Shown one piece after another: positions 19,139 through 29,561 of a stretch of 64,000 nucleotides of DNA. The stretch comes from Halonotius pteroides (GTDB lineage: Archaea; Halobacteriota; Halobacteria; Halobacteriales; Haloferacaceae), in assembly GCF_003605635.1 (NCBI RefSeq), contig NZ_QMDW01000002.1, positions 124,001 through 188,000 on the forward strand, in the 5' to 3' direction. The notes beneath the pieces are model-generated. The model did no database searches, was not told where the DNA came from, and was given only the letters and a program-made list of their open reading frames with translations. How positions within the stretch are numbered: the stretch's first letter is position 1; every line of letters begins with the position of its first letter. Both the position numbers and the translations under genes were made by a program.

Positions 19139-19170
19139 ACGACTCCCGGCGCGTACGGCGGGGTAGTCTG

Positions 19171-19512
19171 CTACTCTCTCGTTCGTTGATCCATCCGTCG
19201 ACGGAACTCCGCGAGATCATACGTCTTCTCGCCTTTCGGAACAATACCGACGACGGTCATTCTATCACCACTGATCTCGTACACAGCGCGATAACCTGCA
19301 TTGCCTACGCGTTCGCGATAGAAATTGTACTGATCAGAGCCGGTTAGATACGTGAGATGCTGCTGTGGGACACGTCCCCACTGGATTTTCTCCGACCAAT
19401 CGTTGATCTTGTTGAGAATTCGCGCCGCGTGATCGGGGTTATGTTGTTGTATGTCGGCCAGATCATCCTGCGCACTCTGGAGAACGGTAAGTTCTGTCGG
19501 TGCCCGAGGCAT
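19171..19512 (-). CDS. RelE/ParE-family toxin
   Basis: A 113-residue protein with the RelE/ParE pattern: AQDDLADIQQHNPDHAARILNKI helices, then YRERVGNAGYRAVYEISGDRMTVVGIVPKGEKTYD, a strand-rich core with the catalytic-type basic residues. Its ATG overlaps the stop of the upstream antitoxin gene (TGATG). It most likely cleaves mRNA at ribosomes or poisons gyrase; which of the two is not determinable. Confidence 0.82.
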   Translation of the reverse strand: MPRAPTELTVLQSAQDDLADIQQHNPDHAARILNKINDWSEKIQWGRVPQQHLTYLTGSDQYNFYRERVGNAGYRAVYEISGDRMTVVGIVPKGEKTYDLAEFRRRMDQRTRE

Positions 19513-19676
19513 CACTCTTGGTCAAGTTCGATGTCCAGCGCGTCAGCAACCTCATCAACCGAGCGGTGTGCCTCCTCGTCTTCGAGTTCGGCAAGTCGAT
19601 CAGCAATGACGGCTCGCTCATCGGGGAGCATCTCATCTTCGGGCGGGTGACTGGGTGCTTCGCCGTCAGTTGCCAT
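19512..19676 (-). CDS. Antitoxin of RelE/ParE module
   Basis: A 54-residue acidic protein (MATDGEAPSHPPEDEMLPDE to EVADALDIELDQE). Its HRSVDEVADALDIEL tail resembles the toxin-wrapping helix of RelB-like antitoxins. ATG 19676 has a TATA element (TTATCAATATA, minus strand, about 19694-19704) roughly 25 bases upstream, so the mRNA is leaderless. No clear DNA-binding domain is seen. Confidence 0.72.
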   Translation of the reverse strand: MATDGEAPSHPPEDEMLPDERAVIADRLAELEDEEAHRSVDEVADALDIELDQE

Positions 19677-19836
19677 ACAATAGTGTGCGTGGCGTATATT
19701 GATAAGCTTTGTTCCAAACCTTCGAATCAGTGTCTGTAACGACGCTACAACGAACGCAGTGGGTTCAGCAGGATACACTCCGTCTGCGCTTCTCGTGTGC
19801 AACACGGCTATGTATCCCACCTCCTAATACCGGATC

Positions 19837-20079
19837 ATGAAAGTCGAATTTGACCGCGACACCTGCATCGGGATGTTCCAGTGCGTCGCCGAGTGGGACG
19901 GGTTCGAGAAGGATATGGACGCCGGCAAGGCCGTGCTGAAAGGCGGCGAGGAAACTGAGGACGGCGTCTTCGTTGTCGAGATTCCGGAGGATGAGGAACT
20001 CGACGCGAAGTTTTCGGCTCGATCGTGTCCGGTCGATGCGATCGCCGTCTACGATGATGACGGCGAACAGATCGTCTGA
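19837..20079 (+). CDS. Small single-cluster ferredoxin with three cysteines
   Basis: An 80-residue acidic ferredoxin. The usual CxxCxxC...CP motif is altered to CIGMFQC near residue 10, plus SCPVDAI near residue 64, so Met replaces the second cysteine and only three Cys remain. This predicts a [3Fe-4S] cluster or a [4Fe-4S] with a non-Cys fourth ligand. The partner is unknown; three-cysteine ferredoxins often serve P450-type or other oxidoreductases. It stands alone, convergent with the methionine genes. Confidence 0.88.
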   Translation: MKVEFDRDTCIGMFQCVAEWDGFEKDMDAGKAVLKGGEETEDGVFVVEIPEDEELDAKFSARSCPVDAIAVYDDDGEQIV

Positions 20080-20092
20080 GCAGCCGACCGAT

Positions 20093-21382
20093 CTAACTCG
20101 ACGCCGAAATCGCCTGATCGAGGTCGTCGATGATGTCCTGTGGATCTTCGATCCCGACCGACAGCCGGACGAGGTCGTCGGTGACGCCGGCCGACAGCTT
20201 CTCTTCGTCGCTCAACTGTTGGTGAGTCGTCGATGCCGGGTGAATGATCAGCGTCTTTGCGTCGCCGACGTTCGCCAGCAGCGAGGCCAACTCGGTCGAC
20301 TCGACGGTTCCGCGGGCGGCGTCGTAACCGTCCTCCAGCCCGAAGGTGATCATCCCGCCGTAGCCGCCATCGAGGTATTTCGAGGCCATCTCGTGGGTTT
20401 CGTGGCGTTCGAGCCCCGGATAGGTCACCCACGACACGTCTGGGTGGTCGTCGAGAAATTCGGCAACGGCCATGGCGTTCTCACAGTGTCGCTCCATCCG
20501 CATCGGCAGCGTTTCGAGTTTCTGCATGGTAACCCACGCATCGAAGGGACTCTGTTGATTGCCGAGGTCGCGAAGCCCGCGGGCGATGGCAGCGTAGGTG
20601 AAGCCGGCGTCGCCGAACGTTTCGGCGAAGTTGACGCCGTGGTAGGCGGGGTTGGGCGCGCCGATCTCCGGGTAGTCATCGGCGTGGGCTAGCCAATCGA
20701 AGGAGCCGCCGTCGATGAGCGCGCCGCCGACCGTCGAGCCCGCGCCGTGAATCCACTTCGTCGTCGACTCCCAGACCAGATCCGCGCCGTGTTCCAGCGG
20801 GCGGCAGAGCGCGGGGGAGGCGAAGGTATTGTCGACGAACAGCGGCGTGTCGTGCTCGTGGGCGATGTCGGCGATGCGCTCGAGATCCGGCGTCACGAGC
20901 GCGGGGTTGCCGATGGTTTCGAGGTGGACGTAGGCGGTGTCATCGTCGATGGCCTCGGCGTAGGCGTCGTAGTCGAGGGTGTCGACAAAGCGGGTCGTGA
21001 TCCCGCGGCGTTCGACGCTGTGGGTGAAGTAGGTGTAGGTGCCGCCGTACAGCGACGACGAGGAGACGATGTTGTCGCCGGCTTCCGCCAGCAGGAACGT
21101 CGCGACATCGAGGGACGCCATCCCCGAGGCGGTGGCGACCGCGCCGACACCGCTCTCAAGAGAGGCCAGCCGCTCCTGGAGCTGGCCGACCGTCGGGTTC
21201 ATCAGCCGCGAGTAGATGTGGCCCGGCTTTTCGAGGGCGAACTGTTTGGCGGCATCTTCGGCGTCATCGAAGACGTAGGAGGTGGTCTGGTAGATCGGCG
21301 GTGCGCGCGCCCCGGTCGCGGGGTCTGGATCGGTGCCGGCGTGGAGACTTCGGGTCTCGAAGCCGTCTGTGTCGTCGGACAT
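20093..21382 (-). CDS. O-acetylhomoserine sulfhydrylase-type enzyme (copy 1)
   Basis: A 429-residue Cys/Met-metabolism PLP enzyme. The N-terminal FETRSLHAGTDPDPATGARAPP and IYQTTSYVF are typical. SRLMNPTVGQLQERLA, VDNTFASPALCRPL and the PLP lysine in WESTTKWIHGAGS follow. Such enzymes make homocysteine from O-acetylhomoserine and sulfide, or cystathionine from cysteine. It is third in a same-strand set with metX in the middle, 102 bases downstream of metX. ATG 21382 (MSDDTDGF) is the natural start. Confidence 0.92.
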   Translation of the reverse strand: MSDDTDGFETRSLHAGTDPDPATGARAPPIYQTTSYVFDDAEDAAKQFALEKPGHIYSRLMNPTVGQLQERLASLESGVGAVATASGMASLDVATFLLAEAGDNIVSSSSLYGGTYTYFTHSVERRGITTRFVDTLDYDAYAEAIDDDTAYVHLETIGNPALVTPDLERIADIAHEHDTPLFVDNTFASPALCRPLEHGADLVWESTTKWIHGAGSTVGGALIDGGSFDWLAHADDYPEIGAPNPAYHGVNFAETFGDAGFTYAAIARGLRDLGNQQSPFDAWVTMQKLETLPMRMERHCENAMAVAEFLDDHPDVSWVTYPGLERHETHEMASKYLDGGYGGMITFGLEDGYDAARGTVESTELASLLANVGDAKTLIIHPASTTHQQLSDEEKLSAGVTDDLVRLSVGIEDPQDIIDDLDQAISASS

Positions 21383-21484
21383 ACGGACGGGTAGACGCCG
21401 AGCGGGCACCTAAAACTGCCTGCCGCCCGCGGGACTGCCGGTATCTTGGACACAGTGTTACCGTCGGAGCCACTGACGACAGCG

Positions 21485-22741
21485 TTAGCCCGAAAACAGA
21501 CTGCTGTGAACTGGCGCAAAATCCTCGTCACCATCGTCGACGCGCTCCTCGTCGTCGGCTGCGGTGTCGGTGATCGCCCGTCCATCAAGGCCGCTGTCGA
21601 GGAAATCCCGAACCGGCGGGCCGACGTTTTCGGGTTCGACGAGGAAGGCGTCGTGACCGTGATCGGAGTCGACGACGTGGTGGGCGACAGGCACATCAGC
21701 CGCGCGGAACGCCTCGGCCAGCGTCTCTGATTGGCTTACAGTGAAATGCCAATCCGAGGTAAACGACAGCAACAGCGCCTCGCCCTCGAACGCCGAGATC
21801 GCCCGCTCGATGGTGCCGTGGCCCTCCGCGAGGTCGTAGTCGTCCATCGCCCGCGTCAGATAGAGGTAGCTGTTGGCGTCGTATCGCCCGGTGAATTTCT
21901 CGGCGTTGTAATCGAGGTAGGACTCAACCTCCCGGTAGGGGAAGAACGCCGCGGCCTTATCCGGCGGAAAGAGGGCGTCGCTGCCCTCGATGCCGCTGTC
22001 GCGGCCCGCCGAGCGGCGGCCGAACTTGCGCTCCATCGAGGCCTTCGAGAGGTACATTACGTGACCGAGCTGGCGAGCGATGGCAAGGCCTTGCTGTGGC
22101 GGGCTGGCGTCCGCGTCGTCGCCGCCGTAGTAGTCGCCGCCGTTCCAGTTGGGGTCGCTGCGGATCGCCCGGCGGGCGACGGCGTCGATGGCGAGACACT
22201 GGGGATCGAGGCTGGCCGCCGCCGCGACCGGCGCGATCAACTCCGCGTCGTCGGGGAACTGTTTGACCCACTCAAGCACGTTCATCCCACCGACGCTACC
22301 GCCGATGATGAGCCGGAGGCGGCCGACGCCGAGATGATCGAGCAGACGACGCTGGGCTCGCGTCCAGTCGCTGATAGTGACGGGTGGGAAGTCGGTGCCG
22401 TAGGGCTCGCCCGTCTCTGGATTCGTCGAGGCAGGCCCAGAGGAACCGTAACAGGAGCCGGGCACGTTCGCGCAGACGACGTAGTAGTCGGTGGTGTCGA
22501 TGGCCTTCCCGGGGCCGACGATGTCGCCCCACCACGCTCGCGCCTGTCCCGCGGTGCCGGGGGTGTTGTAGCTGGCGGCGTTCTGGCTGCCGGTCAGCGC
22601 GTGACAGACTAAAACGGCGTTGTCGCCGGTGAACTCGCCGTAGGCCTCGTAGGCGATCTCGAGGTTGGGGATCGACTCGCCGCACTCGAAGCGGAACTCG
22701 CCGATTTCCACCGTCCCGCGGTCGACCTCAGTCGCACTCAT
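21485..22741 (-). CDS. metX: Homoserine O-acetyltransferase MetX
   Basis: A 418-residue alpha/beta-hydrolase-fold acyltransferase activating homoserine for methionine synthesis. Oxyanion region [10 protein letters not shown], nucleophile serine in [13 protein letters not shown], and the catalytic Asp and His in FTSDWHFT and [10 protein letters not shown] are present. MetX of this length uses acetyl-CoA; a succinyl-CoA variant cannot be excluded from sequence alone. It sits between two sulfhydrylase paralogues, 39 bases after the upstream one, so it is probably in their operon. Confidence 0.95.
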   Translation of the reverse strand: MSATEVDRGTVEIGEFRFECGESIPNLEIAYEAYGEFTGDNAVLVCHALTGSQNAASYNTPGTAGQARAWWGDIVGPGKAIDTTDYYVVCANVPGSCYGSSGPASTNPETGEPYGTDFPPVTISDWTRAQRRLLDHLGVGRLRLIIGGSVGGMNVLEWVKQFPDDAELIAPVAAAASLDPQCLAIDAVARRAIRSDPNWNGGDYYGGDDADASPPQQGLAIARQLGHVMYLSKASMERKFGRRSAGRDSGIEGSDALFPPDKAAAFFPYREVESYLDYNAEKFTGRYDANSYLYLTRAMDDYDLAEGHGTIERAISAFEGEALLLSFTSDWHFTVSQSETLAEAFRAADVPVAHHVVDSDHGHDAFLVEPENVGPPVRDFLDSGLDGRAITDTAADDEERVDDGDEDFAPVHSSLFSG

Positions 22742-22780
22742 GTATTGCCTCCAGTTTGTCGTCCTCGATCATAGTGGTGC

Positions 22781-24061
22781 TCATTGGTCGGCAGCCACCG
22801 CCAGCCCAGCGTCGAGATCCGCGATGATGTCCTCGCTGTTCTCGATACCGACCGACAGCCGAAGCATGTCAGGGGCGACACCTGCCGCGCGCTGTTCGGC
22901 CTCGCTGAGTTGGGCGTGGGTCGTCGAGGCCGGATGAATCACGAGCGTCTTTGCGTCGCCGATGTTGGCGAGGAAACTCGTCAACTCGACGGCCTCACAG
23001 AACGCCTTGGCGGCCTCGAAGCCGCCGTCGACGCCGAAGGTGACCATGCCGCCGTAGCCGTCAAGATATTCGCTGGCAGTGTCATGGGTCGCGTGGTCAT
23101 CGAAGCCGGGATACGTCACCCACGCGACGCACGGATCATCTCGAAGGAACGCCGCTACCTCGTGGGCGTTCGCACAGTGGCGATCCATGCGTAACGGCAG
23201 CGTTTCGATCCCCTGCATCGTCTGCCAGGCGTCGAATGGCGACTGCTGATTGCCGACCGCCCGAACCGCGCGATGGCGGGCGGCCAGCGTGAACGCGCGG
23301 TCGCCGAACCGCTCGCTGAAGTCGAAGCCGAAGCCGGGGTTTTCGCCCGACAGCTCCGGATAGTCCGCATCGGGGTGATCCCATGGGAACGTGCCGCCGT
23401 CGACGAGCACGCCGCCAACAGTCGTCCCCGAGCCATGAATCCATTTTGTCGTCGACTCCCAGATGATGTCCGCACCGTGTTCGATTGGTTGGCAGAGCGC
23501 GGGCGTCCCGAAGGTGTTGTCGACGACGAGCGGAACCGCGTAGTCGTGAGCAATGTCGGCCAGCCGCTGGAAATCCGGGGTAACCAGCGAGGGGTTAGCG
23601 ATGGTTTCGACGTGAACGTAGGCGGTATCGTCGTCGATCGCGTCGGCGTAGGCGTCGTACGCAAGTGTTGGCACCGTGCGGGCCTCGATCCCGCGGCGCG
23701 GCGCGAGCGTCGAGAGGTAGCTACCGGTGCCACCGTACATGTCGTTGCTGGCGACGATGTTGTCGCCGTTTTGAGCTAAGATCGTTGTCAGCGAGTCCAG
23801 CGAGGCCATGCCCGAGGCGGTGGCGACGGCACCGACACCACCCTCCAGATCAGCCAAACGGGCTTCGAGCTGGCGGACAGTCGGGTTTGAGACCCGAGAG
23901 TACACGTCGCCCTCCTCGCGGAGCGCATAGCGGTCGGCGGCGGTGTCGGCGTCCTCAAAAACGTACGAAGAGGTCTGATAGATCGGTGTTGCCCGCGCGC
24001 CGGTGTCGGGATCGGGCTCCGTCCCGGCGTGCAGACTCCGCGTGTTGAAGCCCGTGGTCAT
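22781..24061 (-). CDS. O-acetylhomoserine sulfhydrylase-type enzyme (copy 2)
   Basis: A 426-residue paralogue of copy 1, colinear along its whole length: FNTRSLHAGTEPDPDTGARA, IYQTSSYVFEDAD, SRVSNPTVRQLEARLADLE, VDNTFGTPALCQPIEHG and PLP lysine in WESTTKWIHGSGT. It leads the cluster, with metX 39 bases downstream. One copy may favour sulfide (MetY) and the other cysteine (MetB), but sequence alone does not settle which. The AT-rich region before ATG 24061 (atgcatatatctctaagg) holds the promoter. Confidence 0.92.
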   Translation of the reverse strand: MTTGFNTRSLHAGTEPDPDTGARATPIYQTSSYVFEDADTAADRYALREEGDVYSRVSNPTVRQLEARLADLEGGVGAVATASGMASLDSLTTILAQNGDNIVASNDMYGGTGSYLSTLAPRRGIEARTVPTLAYDAYADAIDDDTAYVHVETIANPSLVTPDFQRLADIAHDYAVPLVVDNTFGTPALCQPIEHGADIIWESTTKWIHGSGTTVGGVLVDGGTFPWDHPDADYPELSGENPGFGFDFSERFGDRAFTLAARHRAVRAVGNQQSPFDAWQTMQGIETLPLRMDRHCANAHEVAAFLRDDPCVAWVTYPGFDDHATHDTASEYLDGYGGMVTFGVDGGFEAAKAFCEAVELTSFLANIGDAKTLVIHPASTTHAQLSEAEQRAAGVAPDMLRLSVGIENSEDIIADLDAGLAVAADQ

Positions 24062-24149
24062 GTACAGTATGCATATATCTCTAAGGTTTTATGCGTGAGA
24101 GTTACGGCAAAACCGGCTGGTATGTGGTGTGGTGTCACTAAACAATTGC

Positions 24150-25838
24150 TTAGGTCGAAACGCCGGTAATCTCGAAGCATGTCCCGCCGTCGTCGCGTTC
24201 GTCGACCGCGATCCGCCATCCGTGGGCCTCGATAATCCGTTTGACCACCGCAAGGCCGATGCCGGTTCCCTCGTCGTCGGTGCTGTAGCCGAACTCGAAG
24301 AGTGCCTCGTAGTCGTCGGAATCGATGCCGGTTCCGTCATCCTCGACGGCAAAGCCGTCCGGCGTTGTTGTGACCGTCACCATCGATGCCTCACCGTGAT
24401 CGTTGGCGTTCCGAAAGAGATTCTCGAAGGCCTGCCGGAGGCGGGCTGGGTCTGCGGCAACCGTCCGGTCGCCCGCAACGGCGAGTTCCAGCTCGCCGGT
24501 CTCAGCGGTCGCCCACGCGTCGGTCGCACAGTCCTCGATAGAAACGGGTTCGGGATCGGCAACCGTCTGGCCTTGTCGGGCCATCGTCAACAGCATCCCG
24601 ATGAGCTCGTCCATCCGGTTGTGGGAGGTTGCGATATGCTCAAGTCCCATCCGTGCGGTCTCGACATCCGGCTCCTCACCATCGAGGGCGTCTGTGATCG
24701 CCGCAGCCCACCCCTCAGCCGTTGACAACGGATTGCGGAGGTCATGCGAGACGACATCGGCAAACTCTTCGAGCCGGTCGTTTTGCTCCTCAAGCTGTCG
24801 TTCCCGCTGTTTGCGGTCGGTGATATCGCGCAACACAACGACGTAGCCTTGGGTGAGATCGAACTGGTCGGTCACCGCTGTCACCTCGAGATCGTAAACC
24901 CGCGCTGGGCTCTCGTTTGTCGTAACTTCAACAGGCGTCTCCGGGTTCTCGATCGCAGCTTGAACCCGCTCGCTGAACCCCTCGGCGTCGGGCTCGGTGA
25001 GTTTGGCTCGTTTGTCGAGCGTCCCGACCACCCGGGTTGCGGCCTCGTTGTACTCGATGACGGTCAACTCGTCGTCGACGATCACCGCTGGGTCGGCCAT
25101 CTCACGAAAAAACCGGTCGGCCGCGACCGGGGCCCGCCGCAGGAAATCGTACCGGTAGAGGGCGATCCAGATAACAACCCCCTGTCCGGCGTACAACACC
25201 GGTGTAAGATCCAGTTGCGGGTGTAGTCGAACATCGAAAAGAAACAGCAACGTTGAGGCGGTGTTCACCACGACTGCCCCCAGAATAATGATCGCCTGAT
25301 ACCGATAGAGGCTCTGTGCCCGGCGAATAAACCGAACGAGGAGTCCGAAGGTGAACAAAAGCAGGAGTGTCGTGACAAGAAACGTGCCCCGCGTGAGCGG
25401 GCCATACACTTCGAGTGGGAGAACAAACAGCCCGAAGGAATCGTATACGATCTCAGAGATAAAAAGATCATTTGGATTACTGATCCGAAGAAACCCGTGA
25501 ACACCGGCCCACAGCCACAGCAACCGCGGCGCGGTATCCGGGATCCACTCGCTGTCGCCGGTGTAGTCGATCACGAACGCGAACCACGCGGCGATCGAGA
25601 ACGCGGCTGCGATCCCTTGGCCGACGACGGCGGCGCGGGTCAAAACACCCGGCGGGCCGAGCAGCATACGTAGATAACAGCCAGCCCAGAGCCCGTAAGC
25701 GGCCAACAGCCGTCCGAACGAATCGGCGATCGGGTGATCGATCCGGTATCGAACGTAGGCAGCTAGCCCAATGCTGACAGCCGTTGATAAAAACACCAGG
25801 ATGGCGACAACGACACTCAACAGTACGTCATCGCCCAT
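24150..25838 (-). CDS. Membrane histidine kinase with 7TM sensor, PAS, HisKA and ATPase domains
   Basis: A 562-residue kinase. Residues about 5-230 form a seven-helix membrane sensor of the histKA_7TM type. A PAS domain follows (FFREMADPAVIVDDELTVIEYN). The dimerisation/phospho-acceptor motif is DVVSHDLRNPLSTAEG. The ATPase domain has FENLFRNANDHGE (N), VEDDGTGIDSDD (G1) and DEGTGIGLAVVKRI (G2). ATG 25838 is supported by a TATA box, catataaaat at 25863-25872, about 28 bases upstream, so the longer frame to 25949 would cross the promoter. The signal and response regulator are unknown. Confidence 0.92.
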   Translation of the reverse strand: MGDDVLLSVVVAILVFLSTAVSIGLAAYVRYRIDHPIADSFGRLLAAYGLWAGCYLRMLLGPPGVLTRAAVVGQGIAAAFSIAAWFAFVIDYTGDSEWIPDTAPRLLWLWAGVHGFLRISNPNDLFISEIVYDSFGLFVLPLEVYGPLTRGTFLVTTLLLLFTFGLLVRFIRRAQSLYRYQAIIILGAVVVNTASTLLFLFDVRLHPQLDLTPVLYAGQGVVIWIALYRYDFLRRAPVAADRFFREMADPAVIVDDELTVIEYNEAATRVVGTLDKRAKLTEPDAEGFSERVQAAIENPETPVEVTTNESPARVYDLEVTAVTDQFDLTQGYVVVLRDITDRKQRERQLEEQNDRLEEFADVVSHDLRNPLSTAEGWAAAITDALDGEEPDVETARMGLEHIATSHNRMDELIGMLLTMARQGQTVADPEPVSIEDCATDAWATAETGELELAVAGDRTVAADPARLRQAFENLFRNANDHGEASMVTVTTTPDGFAVEDDGTGIDSDDYEALFEFGYSTDDEGTGIGLAVVKRIIEAHGWRIAVDERDDGGTCFEITGVST

Positions 25839-25862
25839 TTGGTTAACAGGTTGGTGTGGCCG

Positions 25863-25872
25863 CATATAAAAT
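25863..25872 (-). promoter_or_regulatory. TATA box of the 7TM kinase
   Basis: Plus-strand catataaaat (minus-strand ATTTTATATG) lies about 25-30 bases upstream of ATG 25838. It predicts a leaderless transcript and fixes the start choice. Confidence 0.6.
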
Positions 25873-25895
25873 AGTGGCCACAGAGACCGGTGTAG

Positions 25896-28076
<2,181 letters not shown>

Positions 28077-28077
28077 C

Positions 28078-28353
28078 TCACTCACAATCCATCGCGCAGT
28101 CGTAGGCGTTGCTGTAGATCCAGTAGCCGTCGCCGGCCGGGGCCGTCAGCGTCGCGTACTCCAGCGTGAACCGCGGCGCGTTGGCCTGGTCGATGGTCTC
28201 GACGTACTGCCACTCGCCCGCCGGCTCGGGGATCGTGGGGTTGTACTGCCAGACGTGAACCTCGCCGTCGGTCACGCGCAGGGCGTAGGATTCCGGCAGT
28301 GGGTCGTCGCGCGGCGGCCGCGCCGCCTCGGGTGGCTGTGACTCGCTGGACAT
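28078..28353 (-). CDS. Hypothetical small haloarchaeal protein
   Basis: A 91-residue protein, convergent with ligA (their stops lie one base apart). It has a proline-rich N-terminus, then a strand-rich domain (YALRVTDGEVHVWQYNPTIP) and a C-terminal SNAYDCAMDCE containing two cysteines. Codon use and an ordered composition support a real gene. I do not recognise a characterised family. Confidence 0.65.
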   Translation of the reverse strand: MSSESQPPEAARPPRDDPLPESYALRVTDGEVHVWQYNPTIPEPAGEWQYVETIDQANAPRFTLEYATLTAPAGDGYWIYSNAYDCAMDCE

Positions 28354-28472
28354 ACCCGTCGTTCGGGTGAGTCGGACGTAATGCTATCTCGGCTTCCCGA
28401 CACGAGCACACGGGAGAAGCGGTTCGAATATCATCGACGACAGGGAACGCGTGTTGTCGGAAGCGTTATTAG

Positions 28473-28495
28473 GAATTATCCATAATTCATAATTC
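28473..28495. promoter_or_regulatory. Palindromic operator plus half-site before HTH-PIN pair
   Basis: GAATTAT-CC-ATAATTC (28473-28488) is a perfect inverted repeat. It is followed at once by another ATAATTC (28489-28495), ending two bases before ATG 28498. A TATA-like gttatta precedes it at 28465. The position would let a bound protein block transcription start, so autoregulation by the HTH protein is likely. Confidence 0.6.
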
Positions 28496-28497
28496 AG

Positions 28498-29028
28498 ATG
28501 GCGAAATCACCACCGCAGTCGGGGGAGCCGTCGATCCGCCAGCTTCAGACTGTCGTCGATCTCCTCAAAACGCCGGCTCTCGCCCGGATGTACGCCCACA
28601 TTCTGCAGGAGGGTCCGGTCAGCGTCGCCGACATCGTGTCCGCACTTGATATCCCGCAGGGAACCGCCTACGACTACGTTCAGAAACTCGAAGCGGCCGG
28701 ACTGATCGAGAAAACACGGGAGAAGCGACCCGCCGAGTACGATACCGAGGCGATTTCGCTCACGCTCTCGACGGATGGTGACAGCCAAACGATTACGCCA
28801 GCACTCATTGCCGCTGTCGCCCGCCGCGAGACGGACGAGGATATCGACGTGTTCGTCGACCGCCACGGCCTCGACGGCCTCGCTACCGCACTGGAGTACG
28901 CCACTGAATACGTCGAGGGTACCGTCAATCACCGCATCGCAGCCCGTGAACTCGACCTTTCGCCGCTCGAAGCTGAGATCATCCTGCAAGCACTGGAACC
29001 CGTCGTAACCGAGTACCGGACTGCATGA
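28498..29028 (+). CDS. Winged-helix DNA-binding regulator paired with PIN protein
   Basis: A 176-residue protein. Residues 30-85 form a winged helix-turn-helix (VSVADIVSALDIPQGTAYDY, then VQKLEAAGLIEKTRE). The C-terminal half is acidic and helical, with no other recognised domain. Its last codons overlap the start of the PIN gene (ATGA), so the pair is coupled. A palindromic operator overlaps its promoter. I infer an antitoxin/autoregulator role; the family seems common in haloarchaea. Confidence 0.8.
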   Translation: MAKSPPQSGEPSIRQLQTVVDLLKTPALARMYAHILQEGPVSVADIVSALDIPQGTAYDYVQKLEAAGLIEKTREKRPAEYDTEAISLTLSTDGDSQTITPALIAAVARRETDEDIDVFVDRHGLDGLATALEYATEYVEGTVNHRIAARELDLSPLEAEIILQALEPVVTEYRTA

Positions 29029-29549
29029 CGACGGCGTACATCGCTGATACGGGGGTGTTCGTCCGGTGTGGCGGTCCGGACAACGAGAAATTCCAGCGGC
29101 TTCGCCACGCCCTCCGCAAGGCTGGTGTTTCCTTGCTCGTTCCGCAGCGCGTCTACGATGAACTCGGTGGCGACGCGGCGACGACGGAGTATCCTTCCGG
29201 AAACGTGGCATACAGCGACGGCTTCGAGGAGGGCTGGCTCACCGTCGCTGACGAACTCGATTACACGGAGTCGGTCGTCTCGACAGTGATGGACGCCGCC
29301 CGTCGCTTCATCGCAGCCGAAACCGACCGCGATGAGGATCTGATCGAGAAAGCTGACACGGCACTTCTCGGACTCGCTGTGCAGGTACTCGCCTCCGGAC
29401 AGGCCGATCATGTCGTGCTCCTGACGACCGACAAACCGGCCGGCCGGGCAGCCGAAACGCTCCTCCCAAAACACGGGTTCGACGACCAGATCACGTACCG
29501 ATACGTCAGCGTCGAGTATCTCGAAACGATCTCCGCAGAAGATTTTTGA
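29025..29549 (+). CDS. PIN-domain-like nuclease partner of HTH regulator
   Basis: A 174-residue protein. The N-terminal YIADTGVFVRCGG supplies the first metal-binding Asp. A second acidic cluster appears in DLIEKADTALLGLAVQ and the last PIN motif in LLTTDKPAGRAAETLL. The spacing fits a PIN ribonuclease fold distinct from DUF3368. It overlaps the HTH gene by four bases. It is probably the toxin or effector of a two-gene system; the target is unknown. Confidence 0.75.
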   Translation: MTTAYIADTGVFVRCGGPDNEKFQRLRHALRKAGVSLLVPQRVYDELGGDAATTEYPSGNVAYSDGFEEGWLTVADELDYTESVVSTVMDAARRFIAAETDRDEDLIEKADTALLGLAVQVLASGQADHVVLLTTDKPAGRAAETLLPKHGFDDQITYRYVSVEYLETISAEDF

Positions 29550-29561
29550 CGCTGAGCCGCG

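Noticed and set aside
24062-24149. S-adenosylmethionine riboswitch before the methionine genes
   Set aside because: The leader is too short and AT-rich to hold a known SAM aptamer, and no such fold is seen.
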